Shown piece by piece: positions 1 through 9,322 of a DNA stretch of 64,000 bases. The stretch's first letter is position 1. Every line of letters begins with the position of its first letter. A program made the position numbers and the translations under genes. The notes under the pieces are model-generated. The model was not told the origin of the DNA and did not search any database. It saw only the letters and a list, made by a program, of their open reading frames with translations. The DNA is from Euphorbia lathyris. Lineage: Eukaryota > Streptophyta > Magnoliopsida > Malpighiales > Euphorbiaceae. The stretch is taken from assembly GCF_963576675.1 (NCBI RefSeq), contig NC_088913.1, positions 1,741,001 to 1,805,000 of the forward strand, read 5' to 3'.

Positions 1-597
1 AACAAAAGAAGGAGAACCATATCTCCCAAGTCTTAAAACTAGAACGTCTCAGAAAAATATTTGTGAATAAAAAGCTCAATCACTTCCCAATTTGCTAAAG
101 CCATTTTAAACTTTATTTTTCTAGCGCTAGAACCCCTAACCCTTGTTGTACATTTAACCCTCTAACCACATTACAACCCCAATTCGAGGCTGTTTTTGAT
201 ATCATCGGAGTCATATAGCATAGTAGAGGAACTCGAATGAACGTGCAAAATCAACGTAATCCTAAGCAAGAACATAAGCCGAGAGTAAACACTTTAGCCA
301 CCAAAATTGTGTGAAATGAGTGAACTACCTATGGTGAGGTGTTTTACTTAGCGATCCCCTGAAGCTCGTTTAATTGAACATGTGTCCTTTTTCTTAAAAC
401 ATATGACCTATGATAATTGAAATTCGGCTTTTGGATATCGTGTCTCTACTTTGTATTTCCGAATGCATGTAATTACAGATGCTCGAAATTGTATCAAGCA
501 CCTAGTCAAACCGGGAGGTTTTCTAGCTTGCTTGTGATTACGGGTTTAGTTTTTTATTTTACTTGGGGACAAGTAAAGTTTTAAGTGCGAGGAGGTT
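1..597 (+). mobile_element. Ty3-gypsy element (gypsy-1), 3' internal non-coding end with polypurine tract
   Basis: No open coding region is visible here. The last part reads ACTTGGGGACAAGTAAAG, then AAGTGCGAGGAGGTT directly before a TGATAG LTR start. The phrase -gggGACAAGtaaag- followed by a purine tract and TG is the usual end of the internal region in Athila/Tat-type Ty3-gypsy elements, so positions about 581-597 are taken as the polypurine tract. The rest of the element (gag, pol, 5' LTR) lies left of the window. Orientation is plus. Lineage is inferred from the tract and LTR style only, since no protein domain is in view. Confidence 0.7.
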
Positions 598-1010
598 TGA
601 TAGGGGTCAAAAACCCCTATCTTTGGGTACGGTTTTAGGACGGTTTTTAGCGTTATTTAGTTAATAAGCGAGCAATTCTCGCATTTAAATGCTTTTGTGT
701 GAGTTAGTTAGAAATTGGAAATGTTTTATTTATTTTTCGTTGTTTAGGCTCGTTTTATGATCAATTTAGGCAAATACGGCCAAAATGGCATGCATATTAT
801 AATTCTGTTATCTTTTGAAGCTAATTGATCCGTCAAAAGTCGCACCAAACGAAGCGTTTGCTCAAAATAACCGATTGGCGGGTCAATTTAGCCTTTGGAC
901 TAATGATATCTGGAGTTTTTGTGCATGCGCAGGGATAAATTCGGGCGAAAAACACACTTTTGGCATTCAGCGACCGCGCAGAGGCGTGCCGGGCAAAACT
1001 GCTCGACGAA

Positions 1011-1183
1011 CTGGCCTATTTAGGCCAGCTCGCCGAGCTGGCTATGCCTGCTCGCCGAGCAGGCCCTCAAAGGCCTGCTCGGGCGAGCAGGGAGCCTGCT
1101 CACGATGAGCAGTGCCTGCTCGCCGAGCAGCTCGCCCTGCTCGGCGAGCAGACCTGCGGGAATTGGTCAGAAAGACCAATTCC
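1011..1183 (+). repeat. Cluster of eight hairpin-forming palindromes in the gypsy-1 LTR (U3)
   Basis: Eight short inverted repeats follow one another almost without gaps: 1011-1028 (CTGGCCTA arms), 1026-1040 (CAGCTCG arms), 1046-1064 (GCCTGCTCG arms, 1-nt centre), 1074-1091 (CCTGCTCG arms), 1096-1112 (CTGCTCA arms), 1116-1130 and 1137-1151 (CTGCTCG arms) and 1159-1183 (GGAATTGGTC arms, 5-nt loop). Five contain the CTGCTC/GAGCAG core. The block is far more G+C-rich than its surroundings. A protein-coding reading is unlikely: the open frames through it are by-products of the repeat. Role unknown; it lies 86-258 bp upstream of the TATA box. Confidence 0.9.
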
Positions 1184-1268
1184 GCCCCCACGACTCCACG
1201 ATCGGCCCCACGACTTCCTACCTGCATAAGGACACGAAATAGGTCAAGAAAAGGGCCCGAGCCGTGCC

Positions 1269-1276
1269 TATAAATA
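1269..1276 (+). promoter_or_regulatory. TATA box of the gypsy-1 LTR
   Basis: TATAAATA in the context GTGCCTATAAATAGG, in the middle of the LTR and downstream of the hairpin cluster, as expected for the U3/R promoter of a plant LTR. No transcript data are available. Confidence 0.6.
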
Positions 1277-1924
1277 GGATTTTTCCAATGTAAATTAGAT
1301 ATCTTTTATCCTTGTAATTTTCTTAGCTTTCACCTTGAGAAATCCTCTCCATCTCCTCCATATCCTTCAAACCTCCATTGAAGACGCCTCCGAAGCTCCG
1401 CTCACCGAGGATTGCTCAAGCTCCATCCTTAAGTCCTAGGAAGATGCCTGCATTGGTAGACAGGTTCCCTGAAAGGGATTTTTCTTCTTTTATATTCTGT
1501 CTAGCCTCTGATCCATGTTATGAATCCTAGGCTTATTGTATCTTCATGACAATACTTTCATCTTTGATATATATTATAGTTTTGTTTATTCAATTGTTTT
1601 AATGCTTTAATCTTTGTCTTACGCTTTGTCTGATTGGTTTAACTCATTCGATAATCCCAAAATTAAGTTGGCACATATTGCGAGCTGAATCTGACCTAGT
1701 CAGTGCCTATAGGATTGACGACCCTATAGAAGATTAAGCCCAAATTGCTGAGCCTTAGAGCTAGTTTCGGCCTTATAAGGGAATCACGAACTAGGGACCT
1801 CGGGAGGATAGGTAGGGTTAATCGCCTCGGACACAAGTGACTTAGATTTTAATTCCGTTGTCCAAACAATCTATTTTCATAATCATCGTATCCCTTCATG
1901 ATTCCTTCAGGGAATTACATTGAT

Positions 1925-2052
1925 AAAAGATCACCTAGGAGTAGTTTAACTTAATTAGGGGTAGAGTAACTTAATTAGGCTAGAATAACTTCGTTAGAAT
2001 TAGATAACTTAGCTAGGAATAGTATAATTCAACCTAGGAGTAGATTAACGTA
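1925..2052 (+). repeat. Degenerate tandem repeat of about 20 bp in the gypsy-1 LTR
   Basis: Roughly six imperfect copies of a unit like TAGAGTAACTTAATTAGG (variants TAGTTTAACTTAATTAGG, TAGAATAACTTCGTTAG, TAGATAACTTAGCTAGG, TAGATTAACG). It lies in the 3' third of the LTR. No function can be assigned. Confidence 0.7.
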
Positions 2053-2221
2053 AGCAAAAACGAACTCAAAACCCCCAAAGCCTAGATAACACCTGAGACC
2101 AAGTAGCTTGATACTTGCAGAAATAAATCCTGTGGACGATACCTGGACTTTCCAGAATTTTATTACTTGATAACGACGGGGTACACTTATCCCTTAGTGA
2201 GTCTTCTCTGAAGGCGCATCA

Positions 2222-5200
2222 CCAGGCAGGTATGAATGGGATTGTAATTGACGGAAATCTCTCTTTTGATTGTGATCGTATCTCCCAACATGCAGTTGAT
2301 TATTACTCTACTCTGTTTGCCTACAACTCTCCTCCTGTCGACCAACGACCAATCTATTCTGTAATCCCCCGCCTAATCACAGATTCTGATAACGATATGC
2401 TAATCAAGCGACCTTCAATTGAGGAAATAAAGCAAGCAGCCTTCTCTTTGAACCGGGATAGCGCTTCGGGTCCGGACGGTTATGTTGGAATTTTTTATCA
2501 AAAGTATTGGGGGATTGTTGGGGCTGACGTCTGCAATATAGTACTTCATTTCTTTGATACAAACTACATTCTCCCGGGATTGAACTCCAATATAATGGCG
2601 TTAATTCCTAAATCGGAAGGGGCAAACCAGCTAACGCAATTTCGCCCGATTGTGATGAGTAATTTCAATTACAAAATAATCTCGAAGATCCTGGCCGATC
2701 ATCTAGCCCCTGTGGCTGCAAAAATTATTTTTGAGAATCAGTTTGGCTTCATACCAGGCAGAAACATCCACCAGTGTATTGCTGCTGCCTCAGAGGGTGT
2801 TAATATGCTAGGTAAACATTGTTATGGGGGTAATATGGCCATTAAAGTCGACATTCAGAAGGCTTTTGATACCTTAGACTGGAACTTCATCCTTGCGGTT
2901 ATAGATGCTTTTGGGTTTTGCCTTCAGCTTAGAGATTCCTGAGTATTCTTGCATCATCACGGATATCTGTTTTGATCAATGGTTCGACTTATGGCTTCTT
3001 TGGCTGTTCCCGTGGAGTCCGACAGGGCAACCCGCTACCACTGTTACTCTTTGGTATCGCGGAGGATTTTTTTAGCAGATGGCTTGCCTTTCTAATTGAT
3101 AGGGGCAGATTTGCTCATATGCACTACACTGGTTGTTCTCAATTTCCCTCTCATCTACTCTATGCAGATGATATGATTTTGTTTGGCAAGGCTATAAGGA
3201 GAAACATGCTTGCTATCAAGGAACTCTTCCGTTTTTATGGGGAAATCTCGGGTCAGTCGATTAGCTGGGACAAGTCTGCAGTGTACTTTGGTAGTGCGGT
3301 CTCTGCGCACAGGGTGAATCAACTGGCTACAATACTGGGGGTTCGGGCTGCGGACTTGCCTTTCACCTACCTTGGGGTCCCTCTGTTTCGGGGCGCGCCA
3401 AAAAGTCAACATCTGCTCCCCCTTGCTGATCGCTTCTTGGGGAAACTCAGTTACTAGAAAGGCTCCTCCATTTCCTTTGCTGACAGGCTTACTCTAATTA
3501 AATTGGTGCTCTCCGACGCATTGATTCATTCCTTTATGGTCTATCGTTGGCCCGTGTCTCTCCTGAACAAGCTCAATCGAGCGACTCGCAACTTTTTGTG
3601 GACCGATAACCGTGATTCGAGGGAAATGGTGACAGTTCCCTGGTCGGTTTGTGGTAGAAGCATGGAAAATGGGGGGCTCGGGATCAGAAATTTCAGACGC
3701 TGTAATATGGCCTTGCTTGGCAAGATCTGTTGGGATCTAGCACATGGGAGCTCCTTTGTAACTAAGATTCTTAAGAAGCGTTTCCTTTACATCTCCGTGT
3801 AGCCGCGAAATTATCTGGTTAATTCGAGTGTCTGGGTCTCCTGCAGAAGTGAATACAAATGTCTCAAGGGTCTTATCCACTGGTGGATTGGTGCAGACAC
3901 GAAACTGAATTTTTGGACCGACGAGTGGATTTTGCCGCCAGTAGCAACACAATTGAACCTCACGGTTAAGCAACAGACAGGTATGTACAGATGTGTTTCA
4001 GATTTTCTCATTGGGGACCATTGGACGAACATTGATTTTCTGCCAGCTGACATTCAGAGCAATATTTTACGTATTAGTCGGGGGATGGACGAATCAGACA
4101 TGTGCGTTTGGACCCCCTCGAGTAAAGGAGATTTCACGGTGAAGAGCTTTTATGAAAGGCTCTCGCCACCAGCCGACCCTACCCCCTGGGCGCGCTTTAT
4201 TTGGCCTCGGAACATCCCCTCGAGCAGGTCAACATGCTGCTGGAAGCTTTTGCATAGGAAACTTGCCTCGCATGACGTCCTCCGGAGGCACGGCTTCTCA
4301 CTTGCAAGCAAATATGCACTATGTAACTGCTGTGAAGAAACAATGGATCACCTCTTTGTCTCTTGTCATTTTAAAGCTCAATTATGGTCCGCTATTGGCT
4401 GCTGGTTTGGTATTCAAATGCCTCAGCCCGACACTTTCACTAATTACTTTGCAAGTCTTCAGCGATGTAGAGTTCCAAGACCTGTTGCAGCAGCTTGGTC
4501 CCTTGCGGTTGTTACCTGTCTGTGGTTGGTTTGGAATTGTCGCAACAAAGCCGTATTTGACAGTGACCTCCCTTCAATCCAAAATTATATTTACAAGCTT
4601 TGTTTAAGCCTTTAGGAGGCCAGATCCCTTGCTGCGCCACGTCCCCCCTGCACCGAACTACGTACAGGTTCGTTGGGTTCCCCCTGGCCTGGGTTGGATC
4701 AAAGTTAATACAGACGGATCGGTTTTAGGCTCCCCCAGGCCTGCGGGCGCTGGTGGGATTTTTCGTACTCACGTAGGCTTTGTGAGGGGCTATTTTGCAT
4801 TTCCTGTTGCGGATACATATGCTTTTATTGCGGAACTAAATTCGGCCATATTCGCAGTGGAAATGGCTTGGGAGAAACAATGGTGCCAACTTTGGATTGA
4901 ATCTGATTCAGAAATGGTAGTGCAGCTCCTTAACTCTCGCTACTACTCGGTCCCCTGGGTGATACGGCAGAAATGGCTTCGCTGTCTGCAGCTATCTGCA
5001 CAAATGGAGCTTGTGGTAACACACATATACCGTGAGGGAAACATGGTGGCCGACTCCTTGGCTCGCTTTGGTGTCACAGCCTCACATCTTATCTGGTGGA
5101 ATTCTGCATTGGCCTTCTACCGATCGTTAATTTTTGATGATTTATGTCCGGTTCCACATTTTCGTGTTTTTAAAACTCTCTCTTGTACATTTTCTCATTT

Positions 5201-5300
5201 TTTAATATATTCGGGTTTGAGCTAGGGGGTGCCAACATAGTTGGGATGTCCGAATTCTCTCTCGTTCACGTCCCAACCTTTCAATAAAAAAAAATCATCT
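2222..5300 (+). mobile_element. LINE-1: plant L1-like retrotransposon, 5' part outside the window
   Basis: A plant L1-type LINE in plus orientation. Visible order: reverse transcriptase, zinc-binding RVT region, RNase H, short 3' UTR and an A-rich end (TTTCAATAAAAAAAAA at about 5278-5292). Its left part is separated by the insertion of gypsy-1, whose LTR ends at 2221. The element is old: its ORF has a frameshift near 2935, in-frame TAG codons at 3455-3457 and 3800-3802, and a further shift near 4615-4629. Confidence 0.85.
2223..5225 (+). pseudogene. LINE-1 ORF2 remnant (reverse transcriptase / RNase H)
   Basis: ORF2 of L1-type LINEs makes the reverse transcriptase used for target-primed integration. 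Seen here: RT fingers/palm with SGPDGY, FRPIVMSNFNYKIISKIL, NQFGFIPGR and DIQKAFDTLDW (2463-2890); RGVRQGNPL (about 3012-3035); the catalytic YADD in LLYADDMILFG (about 3160-3185), still intact; a zinc-binding RVT region with CNCC and H..C (4327-4365); and an RNase H domain with NTDGS, ELNSA, ESDSE and EGNMVADSLARFG (4629-5225). A one-base shift near 2935 separates the first RT block from the second. TAG codons interrupt at 3455-3457 (family consensus has Trp) and 3800-3802. RNase H is in another frame from the zinc-binding part. No product is expected. Confidence 0.85.
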
Positions 5301-5369
5301 TTTTTAGCAACAAAAAACCACAACCACTCATTTATAAATCAGCGAAACCACATGTTATATTTGAAATTT

Positions 5370-5640
5370 GTCTTATAAAAAATACAATCCAAATTAATAA
5401 AAATAATCTAAATAAAAGTTAAAAATAAAAACAATGTTATAAAAATACGAATAATATTAAAGAAGAAATATGTTAGAAAATTAGAATTATAATTTTGTCT
5501 GCATCAAATATGTACAAACAACTTTTCATGAAAAGCTCTAAAATATTGGTGTTTCCATAAAAAAAAATATTAAACATTGTTATTGTATAAATCTAACCAA
5601 ACATTATATTTCTTACGGTTTGGAGTGAAACGCTAAAAGT
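5370..5640 (+). repeat. Dispersed repeat, copy 1 (MITE-like)
   Basis: Shares ordered blocks with 7080-7305 plus 25793-25870: CAAATTAATAAAAATAAT, a GAATAATATTAA-like block, TTCATGAAAAGCTC, GTTTCCATA and CTAACCAAA followed by a CGGTTTGG core. Identity looks like about 70 percent by eye. Probably a non-autonomous DNA transposon, but clear terminal inverted repeats were not found for this copy. Confidence 0.5.
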
Positions 5641-5815
5641 TGTTCCAAAAAGCTGAAATAAGCAGCCTCTAGATTTATAGGAAAAAAAAGAGAGCGAAAA
5701 ATATCTTTGGTTTGTCTTTTTTTTTATGAAAAATATTAAAGTAATGCAAAAAAGTCAAAAGCATCATTACAAATATAATCTCAAACAATAAACAGACAAT
5801 CCTCCATTAACACAA

Positions 5816-6025
5816 TCAGAGAATTACGAGTCATAGCCTAAGAAGCTAAGCATTGAGCCTCTTATTTCCATCCCTATGGATGAAATTGAAATTACAAGAT
5901 GCAAAACTTGTGCTAAGACTAAGAACGTCTTCCTACTGAAACATTAGATATAAATGGGGCACATGTCAACAAGAGCATCAATTAAAATCTTTGCATCCGA
6001 TTCAATACAAAATGTTAGTGAAGAA
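5816..6025 (-). pseudogene. Degraded RNase H-like (RVT_3-type) fragment
   Basis: Reading the minus strand gives CIESDAK followed, after a gap, by FIHRDGNK and, in the next frame, SFLGYDS. This spacing matches the end of the plant RVT_3 RNase H domain (ESDA..., FI/VHR.GN..AH.LA..G). At least one frameshift separates the blocks and there is no start. It may be the tail of another LINE or a fragment of a host RNase H-like gene. The match is by eye only. Confidence 0.4.
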
Positions 6026-6036
6026 CAATCTATTAT

Positions 6037-6114
6037 TTGTTATTCGATCTCCAAATACACCAAAATCCTTATAAATTGTTATTCGATCTCCAAATACACC
6101 AAAATCCTTATAAA
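6037..6114 (+). repeat. 39-bp perfect tandem duplication
   Basis: Two adjacent identical 39-bp units (6037-6075 and 6076-6114) beginning TTGTTATTCGATCTCCAAAT. Recent local duplication; no coding role seen. Confidence 0.9.
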
Positions 6115-6243
6115 GGTGTTTAAACACTATTTATAGTTAACGACAACAAAGAAAATAAACAATATAAACAATAGACATTCTTAATTTCACCAAGTACCAA
6201 AGTTTGGATCATAGAAATAAGAATTCATTTGTGATTAAATATT

Positions 6244-6881
6244 GAATGCTCCCCCATCCCCTTAACTTATCCAAATTGGTCATTTTACCCCTCCAACTCA
6301 TCGAACGTTCTATTTACCCTCTTAACTCCATTAAAATTGTATTTCTCACTCCCTTAACTTGTCCAAATTGGTCATTTTACCCATTCACAACTCATCGAAT
6401 GTCCTATTTACTCTCTTAGCTCCATAAAAGTGGTATTTCTTACCCCTTATGATCCTATTTACGCCCTTAACTCCATAAAAGTGGTGAGTTTGAAAATGTT
6501 TTTTTTTAATATCAACTTTTTATTTTGTTAAACAAGTTAAAGACATTATATATAGGGATAATGTACCAAAATAGGTCTATGGTTTTTGGAGAAGTATCAA
6601 TTTAGATTTCACGTACAAAATAGCACCAATATAGGTTTAACGTTTTAAAAAGGTATCAATTTAGGCATCGATAACGGATTGTAAGGGGTGAGAAGTACCA
6701 CTTTTATGGAGTTAAGGGGGTAAATAGGACATTCTATGAGTTGGGGGGGCTAAATGGACAAGTTGAGGGGGTGAGAAATACCACTTTTATGGAGTTAAGG
6801 GGGTAAATAGGACATTCGATGAGTTGAGGGAGTAAAATGACCAATTTGGACAAGTTAAAGGGGTTGTGGAAGCATTAGGCC
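6244..6881. mobile_element. Mutator-like MITE with 9-bp target-site duplication
   Basis: The ends are long inverted repeats: the left end contains CCCTTAACTTATCCAAATTGGTC and the right end, reversed, CCCTTTAACTTGTCCAAATTGGTC, continuing through CATTTTAC, AACTCATCGAA and CTTAACTCCATAAAAGTGG blocks. The element is flanked by TTAAATATT on both sides (6235-6243 and 6882-6890), a 9-bp TSD as made by MULE transposases. Each arm carries two or more tandem sub-copies of the same about 100-bp motif. No coding capacity. Confidence 0.8.
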
Positions 6882-7305
6882 TTAAATATTTAATGGGAGA
6901 GTTTTGCCTTCTGAAAGAGACTTACCTGATTTAAATCATAACTTATGATTCATAAGTCTGTTGTGCTTACTGAGACCAATGGTCTATTTGGTTCAACTGT
7001 TAGCTAATAGCGGTTGTTGTTAGCTGTTTGCAGTAAACCGTTTCCTATTATTGTTAGTTGTTTAATTATTAGCGTTTGGTAAAATAAAAAATATATTACA
7101 CAAATTAATAAAAATAATATAAAGAAAAAAATTTAAAAAAAATTATTGACAACAAAACCTTATTCGCAATTATGTTATAGAAATAGAAATAATATTAAAA
7201 AGAAACATATTTTATAAAAATAAGAATAATAATTTTTTCAATAGCAAGTAACTATAAACAATTGTTCATGAAAAGCTCCAAAACATTGTAGTTTCCATAG
7301 AAAAT
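6882..7305. other. Non-coding stretch with dispersed repeat, copy 2 (left part)
   Basis: About 6975-7305 holds AGCTAATAGCGGTTGTTGTTAG and A/T-rich DNA matching the repeat at 5370-5640. The repeat is split here by Copia-1 and resumes at 25793. No gene seen. Confidence 0.55.
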
Positions 7306-7546
7306 TGTTGAAGAAATCTGTCAACTGAAGTTAACAGAATCTACAATTCTGTCATTAGCTGTTAAATAAGTTTGTTAGCTGTCAAATAAGTTTGTTAGAT
7401 GTTAGTCTAGTTAGTTAACAGACTATAAAGCTAGGAATTCAATTGGTATTTTGTATCTCTGTATTTCAGTTACATTAACTCGTGTAACTTCATTCTTCTT
7501 CAATACTATTCTCTCAAATTTCATTCATCTTCTTCCTTACTTTACA
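7306..7546 (+). mobile_element. Copia-1 5' LTR
   Basis: TGTTGAAG...CTTTACA, 241 bp, identical to 25547-25787. A TATA box (TATAAAG, 7425-7430 region) lies in the middle. Confidence 0.95.
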
Positions 7547-7558
7547 TGGTATCAGAGC
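7547..7558 (+). other. Copia-1 primer-binding site
   Basis: TGGTATCAGAGC abuts the LTR with no spacer. It is complementary to the 3' end of plant initiator tRNA-Met and primes minus-strand synthesis in most plant copia elements. Confidence 0.9.
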
Positions 7559-7606
7559 AATGGAAGTAGCTTTTATCACTCAATTCCGCACGATTGAAGG
7601 TAGTAG

Positions 7607-7772
7607 ATGACTGGAAAGAAGAGAAATCGCAACAAAAATCGAAGTAATCCTTTCGATTTGTTGATTGAAGAAAATACAGAAACAGAGGTTGAAGAACTTG
7701 AAGATCTTGAGGAATTCGAGGAGGAAATCAATGAAATGGCAATAGATGATCATACAAATGACGGATCCAGAG
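7607..7772 (+). pseudogene. Copia-1 gag, N-terminal fragment left of the Athila insertion
   Basis: Starts with ATG about 50 bp after the primer site and encodes a basic start (MTGKKRNRNKNRS) then a strongly acidic stretch. The frame is cut by the Athila insertion after the TSD copy at 7768-7772. The last base here is codon position 1, and the first base after the insertion (21228) is codon position 2 of the downstream gag frame, so the gene was in frame before the insertion. Confidence 0.85.
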
Positions 7773-9301
7773 TGTTGAGCGATTTCCGCAAGTGCACGGT
7801 ATACGCTTGTAGTAATAAAAAGATATCGAACCCACAGGGAACGCTTTTTAACTAACACTTTATTTAATTCGGTTTTAATCACGTGTTTAGGTTTAATAAA
7901 AAAAATACGTTTAATTGATGGAATTGGTTTTGGTAAATTAGGATTAGATAGAAGTATTATATCGAGTTTAGAGAACAGTTCTGTCTTGGGATTTTGATTA
8001 CAAGACAGATACTACCGTAATTGGAATAAATAGAAGGTATAAAACTTATTTTCATAAAGCAAAGAAAACAACTTTAACTTTGTAAAGATTATGGGCATGT
8101 AACAATATAGCGATTTATTCAATTAAATGGCTTTGAACCGTAGAAATCCCCCTGATGTTAAGGTGATTTCTACCTTAATCAAACTAGTATTTTATGTCTG
8201 ATAAGCCGCGATCAGCGATCATGTCATCCATAAAAACTAAATCTGTCAAGTGTTCAACGAAGTTCTTATATGAATAAGATGGAATAGAACGTTTTAATAA
8301 AAACACCAGTTTATCATTTTGAAAATCATTTTGTCAGAACAATATCAAAATAATCAACAGTAAGAATATATTGGATAAATAAGTATATCATTAATGAAAT
8401 GTGAATTTTCACAAGTTAACAGAGAAGTAGAAACTTGGATAGCATTGTAACGAAAACTTTGAGATCCGGGTTGACAATCTTTCTCTCAAACTCCGTAGGT
8501 GCGTCAAACCTCATGCGCTTTAGCCGTCAATTCTTCTCGCTGGATCTTCAGAATAGAGACTGCTAGGTCCATTACTAGAATGAAAACTTGTCTCTGATCA
8601 ACCTTAGAAACTAAACTGATACTGTGTTTATAACTAATCTAATAACAACTTGTGTATAGCAAGTTTGTTTACAGAAATGAAATCTAACTTTCTGATTCTT
8701 TTCTGAATCAGAAACTCAACATAATAACTTTCTTCTCTAATTTCTCTAACTTTTTCCAACCCTTTTTTCTGAAATGGATCACTTATTTATAGTTGTTGAA
8801 GGGTTGTAAATGATGGGTCGTGTCCGCTGGTGAAGGGTCGCTTTTATCCAAACGAACAGACGCGTTTTTCCGATTTAAAACATGTGTTTTGTGTGCAGAA
8901 CAGTTCGCTGTCACGACTGAGATTCTGAAAATCTCAGTCGCGACAGGGGGTACAGGGGCGAGTGAGAACTTCGTCTTTCTCCCGAGCTGGCTTCCGAAAG
9001 TCGCGACTGAGATTATGAAAATCTCAGTCGCGACAGAGAGAATTTTCCCTGTCTCTCGACTGCTTTTCGTCTTTCTTGAGCGTTCTTTTGACTGTTATGC
9101 ATTCTCGGTACGTTTTTTAGGTTTTTCCTCCATTTTAGCTCCGTTTTCGCTCCTATTTGGATTTAACCAAATAATTAAGTACCTTGCATCAAAGAAGTAA
9201 ATAAAGACGTAAAAGTATTCTAAATGAATATAATTAGCACGATTTCAATGAAAATTTAACGTATTTATATATGATATTTTAGGTATATTTTGGGCTTAAC
9301 A
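7773..9301 (-). mobile_element. Athila 3' LTR
   Basis: 1529 bp. Differs from the other LTR (19684-21222) at about 25-35 positions by eye, mostly transitions, plus an 11-bp duplication (AGCTCCGTTTT-like) present only in the right copy. TATA on the minus strand at 8784-8791 (TATAAATA). Two strong hairpins lie at 8908-8946 and 9000-9034. Confidence 0.95.
8908..9034 (-). repeat. Two TCGCGA-type hairpins in the Athila 3' LTR
   Basis: 8908-8946 has 17-bp arms (CTGTCrCGACTGAGATT and its complement) around a 5-nt loop, with one mismatch. 9000-9034 has perfect 15-bp arms (GTCGCGACTGAGATT) around ATGAA. Matching hairpins in the other LTR are at 20818-20856 and 20910-20944. They sit about 117-250 bp upstream of the LTR TATA box in element orientation. 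Confidence 0.9.
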
Positions 9302-9322
9302 AACTCCCACACTTAAGCTTTT
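9302..9322 (-). other. Athila polypurine tract
   Basis: On the minus strand AAAAGCTTAAGTGTGGGAGTT ends exactly at the 3' LTR start. AAGTGTGGGAG-type tracts at this place are usual for Athila/Tat elements. Confidence 0.8.

Larger units (their letters stand above)
598..2221 (+). mobile_element. gypsy-1 3' LTR
   Basis: Starts TGATAGGGGTC right after the polypurine tract and is taken to end ...GGCGCATCA, so the ends form TGAT/ATCA. The LINE reading frame picks up at 2223, immediately after this end, which supports the boundary. The second LTR is outside the window, so length (about 1624 bp) and the right end are not proven by comparison. It contains a hairpin cluster (1011-1183), a TATA box (1269-1276) and a degenerate tandem repeat (about 1925-2052). 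Confidence 0.65.
5301..6243. other. Non-coding A+T-rich stretch
   Basis: No gene recognised apart from an RNase H-like remnant on the minus strand (5816-6025). The first part, about 5370-5640, is a diverged copy of a repeat that also occurs at about 7080-7305 and continues at 25793-25870. A 39-bp perfect tandem duplication lies at 6037-6114. Confidence 0.6.

Noticed and set aside
1011..1183. CRISPR-like array
   Set aside because: The units are palindromes without regular spacers, inside a plant LTR. Not a CRISPR array.
815..1229. Open frames through the gypsy-1 hairpin cluster
   Set aside because: They are rich in Arg/Ala/Gly/Cys because of the repeated palindromes, overlap on both strands, and lie in LTR U3. 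No protein is supported.
8820..9200. 126-codon ORF in the Athila LTR
   Set aside because: Its content is dictated by the hairpins, it is antisense to the element, and the other LTR copy has a different length. No known domain.
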